IMG/VR virus record: IMGVR_UViG_3300042311_000916
Coordinates: 1-21,571 of that record
Strand: one strand, 5' to 3'
DNA length: 21,571 nucleotides
Source of the DNA: a virus
This document shows positions 13,863-20,803 of this stretch, piece by piece; within the stretch, counting starts at the first letter, position 1; every line of letters starts with the position of its first letter. The notes under the pieces are model-generated. The model did not search any database, was not told the DNA's origin, and worked only from the letters and a program-made list of their open reading frames with translations. A program made the translations under genes and the position numbers.

Positions 13863-15856
13863 TGCCGTCTCCCTGGCTCTGTGGGCGTGCGTCCTGCTGC
13901 GGGCGCGCCACGATCGAAGGCTCGCACCATGCCCTGCGAGAGAGCGTTCACGCTGGCATCATCGAGGGTGACGGTGGACGCCTCGCCGCGAAACATCGCC
14001 ATGTTGGACGCTGCGGTTCGGCGCCCTTGTGCACCTGCGGAACGCCTGCCCTCGCGCTCAAGCATCGCGGCGCCCTCTGCCTGCGTCGTTGTGTTGGCGA
14101 GAGCCTCAGCGGTTGCGAGTTCTGGGTTGTTCATCAGAAACGCGTTGCCAGCGCTGCGCCGGTCGCGCTCGCGCGCGTTGCGTCGATAGTCTGCCGCCAT
14201 CACGCCCGCGCCAACGAGCGCAGAGCCGATGCCGAGGGCCGGAATCGCCATTCCCAGAAGCCCCGCGCCGCCTACTCCAGCAACGCCTGCGCCTGCTGCC
14301 CCGGCCCCTGCACCGCCAAGGCCCAGGGCGCCCGCGATGCCTCCACCTGCCCCGGCCATGTTGATGAGCCCGAGCGTTCCAAGCGCGCCTGTGACGCTGC
14401 CGATCGCGTCACGGAAGAAGCCGAGCGCCTCGGTCGCCATCGGGTACTGCGATGTCAGCTCGGACATCGGCCCGACCATGTCTGTCATGGTGCGGAGCAG
14501 CTCATCGCCATTCGCTGCAAAGTTCGCTTCCGCGTTCGCGCGAATGCGCATCGCTTCGCCTGCTGGGCTCGCATCGATTCGGCTGTTCACGCTCGTGATG
14601 AAGTCATTGCCACGCCCTGCGCTCGCTCCCATGAGCGCGTCGATTGGATTGCCTGTCGTGCGGGTCTGCTCGATGAGAAAGTTGCGTGCGCGTGCCCCCT
14701 GCATGTCGTTGCCGAAGATGTCCTGCATGACTGCCGCGTTCTGCATGCCTGGCGTGTTCGCCATGCGGGAGATGAGCTCGCCAAAGCCAACCTGCATTTG
14801 GCCTTGGTCGTTGAACACGTTTTGATCGCCCAGCGCTTGCTCAAGGTTCCGCTGCGTGTCGGTTCGCGACAGCTGCGACATCATGTTCTCCATGAGCGTG
14901 CGCGCGCCTTCCGGCCCCGCTCCGGACGCGCCAAGCGCTTGCGCCGTGGCCAGGAACTCTGTTGCTCCTGCGGTGCCTCGTCCTGCGTCTCCACGAAGCG
15001 TCGTGAAGGTCGACATGAGCGAGGAGAAGTTGGATGCCACGTCGCCCGCGTTGAGCGAGCCCTGGTTCATCCCATCGGCCATGAGCCCGAGCAGCGTCGG
15101 AATCTCTTCGGACGACACGCCAAGCTGCCGCTGGAACTCGCCGAGCGCTCCAACCATGTCGGCCACTGGCGCGTCGACCGCACGCGCGGCAAGCGCGATT
15201 TGCTCGAGGTTGTCCGAGATGGGGCCAAGCGCGCTGAAGCGCTCCTGCGCCACAGCAAGGCCTTCGGTGAGCTGCCCCGTGTCGGTTCCTGTGGAGCGGG
15301 CCACGCGCTGCACCTGCGTGAACACCGCGTCGGATTGCTGCGTGCTCATGCCAGCGCCCGACGTCGCGCGAATGAGCGAGAGCTGGTTGGCGAGCGTGCG
15401 CTGGATGAGCTCGTCACGCGTAGGCGCGCCAAGTGCTGACGACCATCCTTCGACGCGGCCCATTGCCGCCTGCGCGACGCCCGTCACCGCTGCGCCCACC
15501 GCACGCAGAGCGCCACCTCGCCCGCCGTGTCCTTGTGGGCGCGAGTTGTTCAGCGCGCGCCGCATGTCCCGCTCTTCAGCGCGACGAAGGCGCCCGCGTT
15601 CACGCGACGTCTCGCGCGCCGACTGCAGGATGGCCCTGTCAGCATCCGACTCGGCCCGCACACGTCCGCGCACATCGCGCTGAAGGTCACGACTCAGCGA
15701 ACGCGAGAGCCGGCCTCGCTCTGTCGACGAAGCGCGAGCGCTTGCTGAGGTCGCCCGGTCAGCGTTTCGGCTCTCGTTGACGAGACCGCGGAGAGCCTGT
15801 CGGACCTGGGCCCCGCCGCTTACCTCCATCACCCAGCGCACTACTCCGTTGGCCAT
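13859..15856 (-). CDS. Tail tape measure protein
   Basis: The protein has 665 residues, starting at an ATG with AAGGAG 7 bases upstream. Residues 30-105 form an Arg-rich charged helix (RDLQRDVRGRVRAESDADRA). Residues 140-460 resemble phage tape measures of the TP901 group, with TRDELIQRTLANQL, QLTEGLAVAQERFSALG, and the MVGALGEFQRQLG segment. A long Gly/Ala hydrophobic region (residues 484-556, for example AGALGLGGAGAGAAGAG) fits the membrane-active part. The N-terminal 98 bases overlap the -1 reading frame of the chaperone gene. If about 1.5 angstrom per residue applies, the tail would be near 100 nm, though trimming would shorten it. Confidence 0.88.
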   Translation of the reverse strand: MANGVVRWVMEVSGGAQVRQALRGLVNESRNADRATSASARASSTERGRLSRSLSRDLQRDVRGRVRAESDADRAILQSARETSRERGRLRRAEERDMRRALNNSRPQGHGGRGGALRAVGAAVTGVAQAAMGRVEGWSSALGAPTRDELIQRTLANQLSLIRATSGAGMSTQQSDAVFTQVQRVARSTGTDTGQLTEGLAVAQERFSALGPISDNLEQIALAARAVDAPVADMVGALGEFQRQLGVSSEEIPTLLGLMADGMNQGSLNAGDVASNFSSLMSTFTTLRGDAGRGTAGATEFLATAQALGASGAGPEGARTLMENMMSQLSRTDTQRNLEQALGDQNVFNDQGQMQVGFGELISRMANTPGMQNAAVMQDIFGNDMQGARARNFLIEQTRTTGNPIDALMGASAGRGNDFITSVNSRIDASPAGEAMRIRANAEANFAANGDELLRTMTDMVGPMSELTSQYPMATEALGFFRDAIGSVTGALGTLGLINMAGAGGGIAGALGLGGAGAGAAGAGVAGVGGAGLLGMAIPALGIGSALVGAGVMAADYRRNARERDRRSAGNAFLMNNPELATAEALANTTTQAEGAAMLEREGRRSAGAQGRRTAASNMAMFRGEASTVTLDDASVNALSQGMVRAFDRGAPAAGRTPTEPGRRQ

Positions 15857-16016
15857 CGTCTGACTCCTTCTGCGCCGCTACCGGGAAGCGGCACCGGTGC
15901 CAAAACAACACCTGCTCGTCGGTCAGGTCCTCGAGCGCAGAGCGGACGCCAAAGAAGTGCACAAGCGCACAAGCGTGCTCCGATCGAACGCTGCCAAAAC
16001 CGACGCGGGCGGCGCT
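15759..16016 (-). CDS. -1 frame extension of the tail assembly chaperone (T-like part)
   Basis: After a -1 slip at G GGA AAA, ribosomes would leave residue 152 of the chaperone and add 85 residues, giving a protein of about 237. The extension frame is open from the slip site through the 66-base region between the chaperone stop and the tape-measure start, and it ends inside the tape-measure gene. Its middle part (SALEDLTDEQVLFWHRCRF) uses GC-rich codons and resembles the short T domains of other phage chaperones (LTxEE...W pattern). No independent start with a ribosome binding site is apparent. A GTG at 15962 is possible but less attractive. The arrangement copies lambda G/GT. Confidence 0.68.
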   Translation of the reverse strand, partial: SAARVGFGSVRSEHACALVHFFGVRSALEDLTDEQVLFWHRCRFPVAAQKESDDGQRSSALGDGGKRRGPGPTGSPRSRQREPKR

Positions 16017-16471
16017 TTTCCCAAGGCCTCCGCGAGGGCCTTCACCTCCTCTTCGCTCGCGCTCTTCAGCGGCGCCACGAAGGATTGATGCTCAAGGTAG
16101 AGCGTGAAGAGCAGCTCGACCGTAGGCGCATCGACCTCGCGCCCGACTTCGTCTGCCGATGAGAAGAATGGCGTTGGCTTCTCGTTCTCGGTCGTCTCCG
16201 AGTCGATGAACGCGCGCGCGATGATCTCCCGCGTCTGCATGCGCGCGAGAAGGTCAGGATCCACATCGGTGAGCGTGGCGACGTCCCAACCGTTTTTCTC
16301 CGCGCCCTTCTTCAGCGCTGCGAAGGCGCGAAGCCGGCAGTCGTCGATCTCTTGGTCGGTGAGCAAGCGAACGGCGACCACGACACCTTCGCGGCCGGGG
16401 AACGCGACCGTGCGCGGAGCACGAGCCCCACGCACCACCGCGGTCACTTGGACGTCAGCGAAACGAGCCAT
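15923..16471 (-). CDS. Tail assembly chaperone (lambda G / Mu gp41-like)
   Basis: The unshifted product has 182 residues, with an ATG overlapping the tube stop as TGATG. It carries VRLLTDQEIDDCRLRAFAAL near residues 34-53, a helical core (DPDLLARMQTREIIARAFID) and FTLYLEHQSFVAPLKSASEE. This fits the chaperones that wrap the tape measure during assembly, which usually stand between tube and tape-measure genes. Near codon 152 the sequence reads TTG GGA AAA GCG, creating a -1 slippery heptamer. Direct family similarity is weak by eye, so the call rests on position, helical content and the frameshift signal. Confidence 0.72.
   Translation of the reverse strand: MARFADVQVTAVVRGARAPRTVAFPGREGVVVAVRLLTDQEIDDCRLRAFAALKKGAEKNGWDVATLTDVDPDLLARMQTREIIARAFIDSETTENEKPTPFFSSADEVGREVDAPTVELLFTLYLEHQSFVAPLKSASEEEVKALAEALGKAPPASVLAAFDRSTLVRLCTSLASALRSRT
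16016..16022 (-). promoter_or_regulatory. -1 frameshift slippery heptamer G GGA AAA
   Basis: Read on the minus strand in the chaperone frame, the heptamer has the X XXY YYZ form and differs from lambda's G GGA AAG only in the last base. Both tRNAs can re-pair in the -1 frame. A hairpin with CGCCGCC and GGCAGCG arms (one mismatch) lies just downstream but begins only about one base after the site. It may or may not matter, as lambda needs no clear structure. Confidence 0.7.
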
Positions 16472-16845
16472 CAGAGAACCTTGGGCGGCCCTGCAACAAC
16501 CTCGAAGTTCACCATGCCCGTCGCGTCAGAAGCCGAGCTCGTGTCGACGGTGTCGATGACACCTTGATGCGTGCGCCGCTTGCCGCCGAAGACGACAACG
16601 ATGTCGACCTTTTCGCCCGCGATGCACTTCTCGATGAACTCGTCTTCCATGCCCGCCTTGGGGCATGCGTTCTCCACGCTGAGCCTCGACTGCGCGGGCC
16701 CGCGCGACACGCCAGAGAAGCCCTTCGCCATCGTGATGACAGGCTTGCTGTTGGACATGTACTGAACTTTGACCGACGTCGCCTCAGCCAGCGTCGAGCC
16801 GTTGAACTGAATCTCGCCAGGTCCCTCGTAGTATTCGAATGCCAT
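16471..16845 (-). CDS. Tail tube protein (Mu gp40/M-like)
   Basis: The 124-residue protein starts 6 bases after AAGGAG, a strong ribosome binding site fitting a very abundant protein. The sequence alternates strands in the manner of tube proteins: ATSVKVQYMSNSKPVITMAK, GPAQSRLSVENACPKAGMED, KVDIVVVFGGKRRTHQGVID and the final ATGMVNFEVVAGPPKVL. It polymerises into hexameric rings inside the sheath. Length agrees with Mu M, close to 118 residues. It sits 13 bases after the sheath gene. Placement between sheath and chaperone supports the call more than sequence alone. Confidence 0.82.
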   Translation of the reverse strand: MAFEYYEGPGEIQFNGSTLAEATSVKVQYMSNSKPVITMAKGFSGVSRGPAQSRLSVENACPKAGMEDEFIEKCIAGEKVDIVVVFGGKRRTHQGVIDTVDTSSASDATGMVNFEVVAGPPKVL

Positions 16846-16858
16846 GGGGCGCTCCTTC

Positions 16859-18316
16859 TCAGCCGACCTGCGCGACGTTGGCGCCGAGCTGGTGGAAGTG
16901 GTCGATGACGTTGATCGGGATGTCGGCGTTCATGCGGCCCGCCGTGTTCACATCGAGTTCGACAACGAGCTGCGACTTGAGCGCTTCGGCGCCCTCAAGA
17001 AGCGCCTGCTCTTCTGCCGAGACGAGCTGGATGTAGAGGAAGTCGCGGACCGTGACCGGCGTCGCAACCTTCGCGGGGGGCGCCGTTCCATCGGTCGGAT
17101 GCGCCGAGATTTTGAAACCCTTGTACCGGGTCGCGAAGTTCTGCTCGATGACGTCACCAATGAAGTCCGCGACGTCGACCTTGTGCGAGTCGAGGATGCT
17201 GAAGTCGTCCGCGCCCGTTCCGTCCAGGTGGTAGTTCGTCACGCTGCGCACGATGCGGATTTCGCCGTTCACCGTGACGAGTGGCGTCAAACCGTTGTTC
17301 AGCGCCGAGTTCTGTTCGGCGGCGGTCGGGACATCGTCGAGTGCAGGCTGCGGCTTCAACCCAAGCACCGTGATGCCGTCGAGGTTTGCTGCGCGGTCGC
17401 TCGAGCGCGCTGCGGTGATGGTGCCAGCGAGAGCGGCCGCGACTTCTCCGGGGAGGTCATCGCAGTCCTCAAGCCACGCGATTTCGCCGCGTGCCGCGTT
17501 CACGGCGTCGCTGATCGTGATGGACGCAGCGAGCGTGTCAGGAGAGCAGGCGACGAACCGCCCGCGCTTCCCGTTGATCGGCAGTGCGCCCGTGTTGAGC
17601 ATCGAGCGGAACTTCTGCAGTTCGGTCGTCGTCGTGTAGGGCGCGACGACAAGGTGCCAGCGAAGCGGGGAGGCCGCATCGAGGGCAAGCTGTGGGTCGT
17701 CCATCGTGGCGCCGGTCGTGAAGAAGCCGGTCACCGCGGTGTGTGTGAGCCCGGTGCCGCCTGTGAGCAGAGAGCGCGACGAGATGCGGTTGCCGCGAAT
17801 ACCTGCGCAGCGTGCGGTGGCAGTCACGACGCCGATCGCACTCGTGGCCGTGACCGGAAGGTCCGGACGCGCGTTGATGGCCGCTGCGATGGCTGCAGCC
17901 GCAAGCGTGGGAGTGTCGCCAATCGAGATCGGCGCGATGACTCGCTCGCCCGCAATCCACACCTCGACAGCGCCATCCACCGATGCCGTGGTGCCTGCGA
18001 CGGTGAACGTCTTCGTTGCTGCCGTGCCCGCCGCCGTGACGATGACGATCGACACAGACGCGATGGGGTTGGCCTTGAAGATGGCGATGGCCATTCGATG
18101 CAGTTCACTGCCCTGGCCCGCAAGAAGCTTCACGTCGTCTTTGCCGGCTACCTCGTAGACCTGGTTGACGTTGCCTGTTCCGGCCGCGCTCTTGTTGCCG
18201 ACGAGCAGCACCTTCATCGCGCCTGTGCCAGGCGAGCGAGCGCCCGCACCAAGGCTGATTGCAACGAAGCTGCCGGGGACTTTGTAGGAAGAATCGATCA
18301 CGCTTGCGAGGGTCAT
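16859..18316 (-). CDS. Contractile tail sheath protein (Mu gp39/L-like)
   Basis: The 485-residue protein has a perfect GGAGG 7 bases before its ATG. Motifs of the Mu L family occur in order: KVPGSFVAISLGAG, KVLLVGNK near residue 36, SVSIVIVTAAGTAA, DTPTLAAAAIAAAINARPDL, then AGIRGNRI. Near residues 355-385 stands DDVPTAAEQNSALNNGLTPL followed by VNGEIRIVRSVTNY, a strong signature of Mu-type sheath proteins. The C-terminal domain (LVVELDVNTAGRMNADIPIN) provides the linking strands. Sheath subunits surround the tube and contract on infection. This is the clearest evidence for a contractile tail here. Confidence 0.94.
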   Translation of the reverse strand: MTLASVIDSSYKVPGSFVAISLGAGARSPGTGAMKVLLVGNKSAAGTGNVNQVYEVAGKDDVKLLAGQGSELHRMAIAIFKANPIASVSIVIVTAAGTAATKTFTVAGTTASVDGAVEVWIAGERVIAPISIGDTPTLAAAAIAAAINARPDLPVTATSAIGVVTATARCAGIRGNRISSRSLLTGGTGLTHTAVTGFFTTGATMDDPQLALDAASPLRWHLVVAPYTTTTELQKFRSMLNTGALPINGKRGRFVACSPDTLAASITISDAVNAARGEIAWLEDCDDLPGEVAAALAGTITAARSSDRAANLDGITVLGLKPQPALDDVPTAAEQNSALNNGLTPLVTVNGEIRIVRSVTNYHLDGTGADDFSILDSHKVDVADFIGDVIEQNFATRYKGFKISAHPTDGTAPPAKVATPVTVRDFLYIQLVSAEEQALLEGAEALKSQLVVELDVNTAGRMNADIPINVIDHFHQLGANVAQVG

Positions 18317-18363
18317 GCTTGGGCCTCCGTTGGACGGTATTCAGGGTTGGTGCGGAGGTTCGC

Positions 18364-18546
18364 TCACGCAGTTTCGTCGTCGGCCACCGTGCTCACGGGC
18401 TCGGCCAATGCGACGTCGCCACGTGCAATCGCGCGGCGGTAGTAGGCCGTGTTCGGCACGGTGGTGACTTGCGTCACGCGGCGGCGTGGCTGCGCCTCTT
18501 GAGGCAGCGACTTCCCCTCAACGGGCTTGATGCGAATCATGTCCAT
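18364..18546 (-). CDS. DUF2635-like small tail protein (Mu gp38/K-like)
   Basis: This 60-residue protein begins MDMIRIKPVEGKSLPQE and continues with VTTVPNTAYYRRAIARGDVA. This matches the DUF2635 pattern of an N-terminal IRVKP segment and a later VP-x-x-x-YW-x-RRL-x-DGDV segment. It sits directly before the sheath gene, as in Mu. I chose the ATG 8 bases after GGAG. A GTG at 18552 giving GTGA coupling and the second ATG at 18540 are alternatives. A longer in-frame reading upstream runs antagonistically through the neighbouring gene and is rejected. Exact role is unknown. Confidence 0.74.
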   Translation of the reverse strand: MDMIRIKPVEGKSLPQEAQPRRRVTQVTTVPNTAYYRRAIARGDVALAEPVSTVADDETA

Positions 18547-18548
18547 GA

Positions 18549-19148
18549 TCACGTCTCCGAAACGGCAAGCACTTGCACTTGCGGTTGAATCGATGCGTTC
18601 GCGTCGGGCTCGACGCGGTTGACGTCTGCGAGCAACGAGAGGAACTCCTGCGTCGGCATGTCGGTCACTGGCCGCTGCGTGATGCGAAGCGTCCCGACGA
18701 AGACCGGGTAAGCGTCCTCGCCCCCGCTTGCGAAGCTGTACTTCGCGCTCGCTTGGTCGTGTTCGATGTCGATCACGCCCACGTCGGTGAGCACATCGCG
18801 GCCCTTGGCCTTGCCGATGCGGACGCTCTTCACCACGGCTGCCCACACGGCGCGAAGGATGGGCCAACGCAGGTCCAACTTGGCAAGCGGCGTGGCCGGG
18901 AGGATGTACTCGAACGTCACTTCGCAGCGGGTGTCGACACGCTGCCCTGTGCGCACGTTCGTCTCGCTTGGGACGTAGATGCACATGCACGGCAAGCGCA
19001 TTTGCTCGATGCTTTCGAGTGGCGCCGGATAGCCCTTCGTTGATGCCACGACGGACACTTCGCCCGTGTCGACCAGCGCGCCGATCTCGCTCTCGGCGAT
19101 GAGCCTCAGCGCGAGGATGAGCCCGTCCTGTGCGGAGTCGTAGCTCAT
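18549..19148 (-). CDS. Mu gp37-like head-tail/tail-completion protein
   Basis: This 199-residue protein starts at an ATGA overlap with the gp36-like gene. It shows MSYDSAQDGLILALRLIAES at the N-terminus, a strand with MCIYVPSET, then VDTRCEVTFEYILPAT and LRWPILRAVWAAVVKSVR. The C-terminal part holds ASGGEDAYPVFVGTLRITQR. Long single-domain alpha/beta proteins of this kind at this place (after gp36, before gp38) are the gp37/DUF1834 proteins, which are thought to act as tail terminators or connectors. The assignment relies largely on gene order. Confidence 0.6.
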   Translation of the reverse strand: MSYDSAQDGLILALRLIAESEIGALVDTGEVSVVASTKGYPAPLESIEQMRLPCMCIYVPSETNVRTGQRVDTRCEVTFEYILPATPLAKLDLRWPILRAVWAAVVKSVRIGKAKGRDVLTDVGVIDIEHDQASAKYSFASGGEDAYPVFVGTLRITQRPVTDMPTQEFLSLLADVNRVEPDANASIQPQVQVLAVSET

Positions 19149-19555
19149 CGCCGCTCCGTGCCGAAAGACCACGCCGAGGCATGGATGTCGCCGTCCAACT
19201 CATCGTCGGCGACGGTTGGCCGAAGCCCGTTGACCTCGTCGTCGAACTGCGTCTGGTACGTCTTCGCGTGGAGAGCGAAGACGGAATCCGACGTGGTGAT
19301 CGCTTGCCTGTAGAGCCGAGTCAGTGCGCCGTATGCGACCGCTGCGCGAAGCTCCGTTGGGTCGACGATGTCTGCGTCTGTGATCGGCGGCGCGCGCCGC
19401 GAGAGCATGCGCAGCACGTCGTTGAGCGCTGCGCGCCGAGCAAGCGTGGAATCGTTGCCGAGCGAACGCGAAAGGAGATTCGAGAGCGCCTCCGCGCCCC
19501 CCACTTCTTCGATGAGGTTCTCATCCGTGCAGACTTCATCAACGTTGATGGTCAC
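19145..19555 (-). CDS. Mu gp36-like head-tail connector (DUF1320-type)
   Basis: The protein has 136 residues from a GTG that forms GTGA with the stop of the gp10-like gene. It reads as mostly helical: VDEVCTDENLIEEVGGAEAL, LARRAALNDVLRMLSRRAPP, then a TELRAAVAYGALTRLYRQAI segment, and finally TQFDDEVNGLRPTVADDELD. The pattern of an N-terminal helical region, an L-x-x-AVAYGAL-x-x-LY segment and a C-terminal Y/F-x-x-E-V motif is usual for gp36-like connectors. They join the portal ring to the tail. No aberrant features seen. Confidence 0.7.
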   Translation of the reverse strand: MTINVDEVCTDENLIEEVGGAEALSNLLSRSLGNDSTLARRAALNDVLRMLSRRAPPITDADIVDPTELRAAVAYGALTRLYRQAITTSDSVFALHAKTYQTQFDDEVNGLRPTVADDELDGDIHASAWSFGTERR

Positions 19556-20022
19556 GCGGCACCCGCCCGAGCGAATGCGAGCTGCATCGCCTGCGAGAGA
19601 GTGCGCGTTGCGAACGAGCCCGTGGCGCGAACCGCCTCCTGCATGAACGGGCGCGGCTGCGTGCCTGGGTGGCGAACGCTCCGCGCGAAGATGAATCCGC
19701 CACCGACCACGAAGCGCAGCGACTTGCGACGCTTTGGCTCGATGACATGCGGTCGCGTGCCGTCGTGAACGAACACGCCGTAGTTCATGCCGATGCCCGC
19801 CTTCGTGTCCACGGCGAGCGTTCCGGATGCGAACGAACCGGCGACGGGACCGCGCAGAATGGAGCGGCGCAGCATGCCCGTGCGGTCGCGAAAGAGTGTC
19901 GTGCGGCGAGCCTCGTTGACCACGTGGTCAGCGATCATCGAAAGCGCATGGGGCGCCGCACGTTCGAGTTCGACCTCGACGCGATGCAACGCAGCCCTCA
20001 ACGCTTCCGTCTCGATGCGCAT
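19552..20022 (-). CDS. HK97-gp10-like head-tail completion protein
   Basis: The protein has 156 residues from the ATG that overlaps the previous stop as TGATG. An upstream in-frame extension inside that gene translates its Lys/Ala/Pro repeat DNA in another frame and is rejected. The diagnostic block is GVFVHDGTRPHVIEPKRRKS, then LRFVVGGGFIFARSVRHPGT and PRPFMQEAV. This matches the HK97 gp10 family: a strand with V-x-x-GTRPH-x-I, a basic P-K-x-x-K and HPGTxxxPF. Such proteins complete the neck or tail interface. Clear match by motif. Confidence 0.86.
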   Translation of the reverse strand: MRIETEALRAALHRVEVELERAAPHALSMIADHVVNEARRTTLFRDRTGMLRRSILRGPVAGSFASGTLAVDTKAGIGMNYGVFVHDGTRPHVIEPKRRKSLRFVVGGGFIFARSVRHPGTQPRPFMQEAVRATGSFATRTLSQAMQLAFARAGAA

Positions 20023-20696
20023 CAGTCCTTCTCGGCCTTTGGCTTGGTGGCCTTGGCGGGCTTCTCGGCCTTTGGCTTGGTGGCCTTGGCGGGCTTCTCT
20101 TCCGTTGCTTTCGCTTCTGCACCACGCCACAGAAACGGATGCTTCGCCTCGACTTCGAGGAGGAACAAGCCCTGCTCGGTCTTGTCGTTTGCGAGCAGGT
20201 TTGCTGCCTCGCTGAGCCGTGCGAGCTCTTCGCTCGCGCTGCTTGAATGCGGAAGCGATGTCGAGATCGATGGCGCGTCGGCGAAGTAAGCGATGAACCC
20301 GCCGCCAACCTCTTCAACCTTCACAATCCCAAGTTCAACAAGGTGCTGAAGAGGCGGCGCACTGATGTCCTCTTCCTCTTCCTCCTCTTCGAGGATGGGC
20401 AGAAGCGACAGCCACGGCTCGGCGAGAAGTCGACCGCGGACGCACTTGCGCGCTTCCTCTTCCCAGCCTTCAGCCGGCACCGTCGCACCGTCAACCTCAC
20501 GACGAGCAACAAGGAACTCGTGGCCGTGGCCAGCGAGCAAGCGCTTGAACTGCGGCCAGTCGATCGGCGTCTCAGTCTGACCTTCGACGATGCGCGTGAA
20601 GCCCACGTCATGCGACGCATCTGTGCGCATGAGCACGTGCCACGTCGACGGCTGCTGAAGCTCGCACTCTTGGACTTTGCTGATGTCGACGGCCAC
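20022..20696 (-). CDS. Hypothetical head-region protein with Lys/Ala/Pro repeat tail
   Basis: I do not recognise this 224-residue protein. I chose a GTG start with GGAG 5 bases upstream. A TTG 18 bases earlier has no binding site. Residues 1-90 hold STWHVLMRTDASHDVGFTRI, a strand-rich segment. The middle has an unusual run of glutamates (ILEEEEEEEDI). The C-terminal end carries the segment PAKATKPKAEK twice in a row, encoded by a perfect 33-base tandem repeat. Such basic, Pro/Ala-rich tails occur in DNA-binding and flexible head proteins. It lies next to the capsid gene, after the tRNA, in the place of Mu gp35, but no similarity is seen. Confidence 0.66.
   Translation of the reverse strand: MAVDISKVQECELQQPSTWHVLMRTDASHDVGFTRIVEGQTETPIDWPQFKRLLAGHGHEFLVARREVDGATVPAEGWEEEARKCVRGRLLAEPWLSLLPILEEEEEEEDISAPPLQHLVELGIVKVEEVGGGFIAYFADAPSISTSLPHSSSASEELARLSEAANLLANDKTEQGLFLLEVEAKHPFLWRGAEAKATEEKPAKATKPKAEKPAKATKPKAEKD
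20028..20099 (-). repeat. Perfect 33-base tandem repeat (two copies plus 6 bases)
   Basis: Two identical 33-base units at 20028-20060 and 20061-20093, followed by the first 6 bases of a third, encode the residue block PAKATKPKAEK twice. The identity at DNA level indicates recent duplication or ongoing slippage. Repeat number probably varies between relatives. Confidence 0.92.
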
Positions 20697-20701
20697 TGAA
20701 A

Positions 20702-20705
20702 CTCC
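20702..20705 (-). promoter_or_regulatory. GGAG ribosome binding site deciding the GTG start at 20696
   Basis: GGAG stands 5 bases before the GTG codon. No comparable sequence precedes the alternative TTG at 20714. This favours the shorter reading of the Lys/Ala/Pro-tailed protein. Confidence 0.55.
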
Positions 20706-20722
20706 GCGGTTCAAAGGGTGAA

Positions 20723-20796
20723 TAGCTGCGGCAGGATTCGAACCTGCGATCTCCGGGGTATGAACCCGGTGGGATGGACCGCTTCCCTACGCTGCA
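20723..20796 (-). tRNA. tRNA with CAU anticodon (Met, initiator-like features)
   Basis: A complete cloverleaf of 74 bases can be drawn. The anticodon arm is CCGGG-TTCATAC-CCCGG, giving CAU. The D arm is GGGA-AGCGGTCCA-TCCC, the variable loop AGATC, and the T arm GCAGG-TTCGAAT-CCTGC. The acceptor arms TGCAGCG and CGCAGCT form five of seven pairs, with mismatches at 1:72 (U-U) and 4:69 (A-A). A73 follows, and no CCA is encoded. The mismatch at 1:72 and three consecutive G-C pairs at the base of the anticodon loop are initiator-tRNA traits. The G11-C24 pair is not. It may instead read Met internally, or AUA if the C is modified to lysidine. It lies between the capsid gene and the next structural gene on the same strand. 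Confidence 0.86.
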
Positions 20797-20803
20797 ACAA
20801 GCA

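Noticed and set aside
13862-15439. 525-codon plus-strand ORF antisense to the tape measure gene
   Set aside because: It covers a clear tape measure gene and its product is Arg/His/Cys-rich without domain patterns, as expected of an antisense shadow.
16844-18442. 532-codon plus-strand ORF antisense to the sheath gene
   Set aside because: It mirrors a well-supported sheath gene. GC-rich coding DNA often has open antisense frames. Its composition is Arg/Ala/Asp-rich with no recognisable motif and no ribosome binding site.
18547-19203. Longer reading of the DUF2635-like gene
   Set aside because: It would be an Arg/His-rich shadow through the gp37-like gene. The short product alone matches the family length and motif.
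20697-20714. TTG start for the Lys/Ala/Pro-tailed protein
   Set aside because: No ribosome binding site precedes it, while GGAG lies properly before the GTG at 20696.
20723-20796. tRNA as a phage integration (att) site
   Set aside because: The tRNA is inside the structural operon, with phage genes on both sides and no integrase or flanking direct repeat visible.
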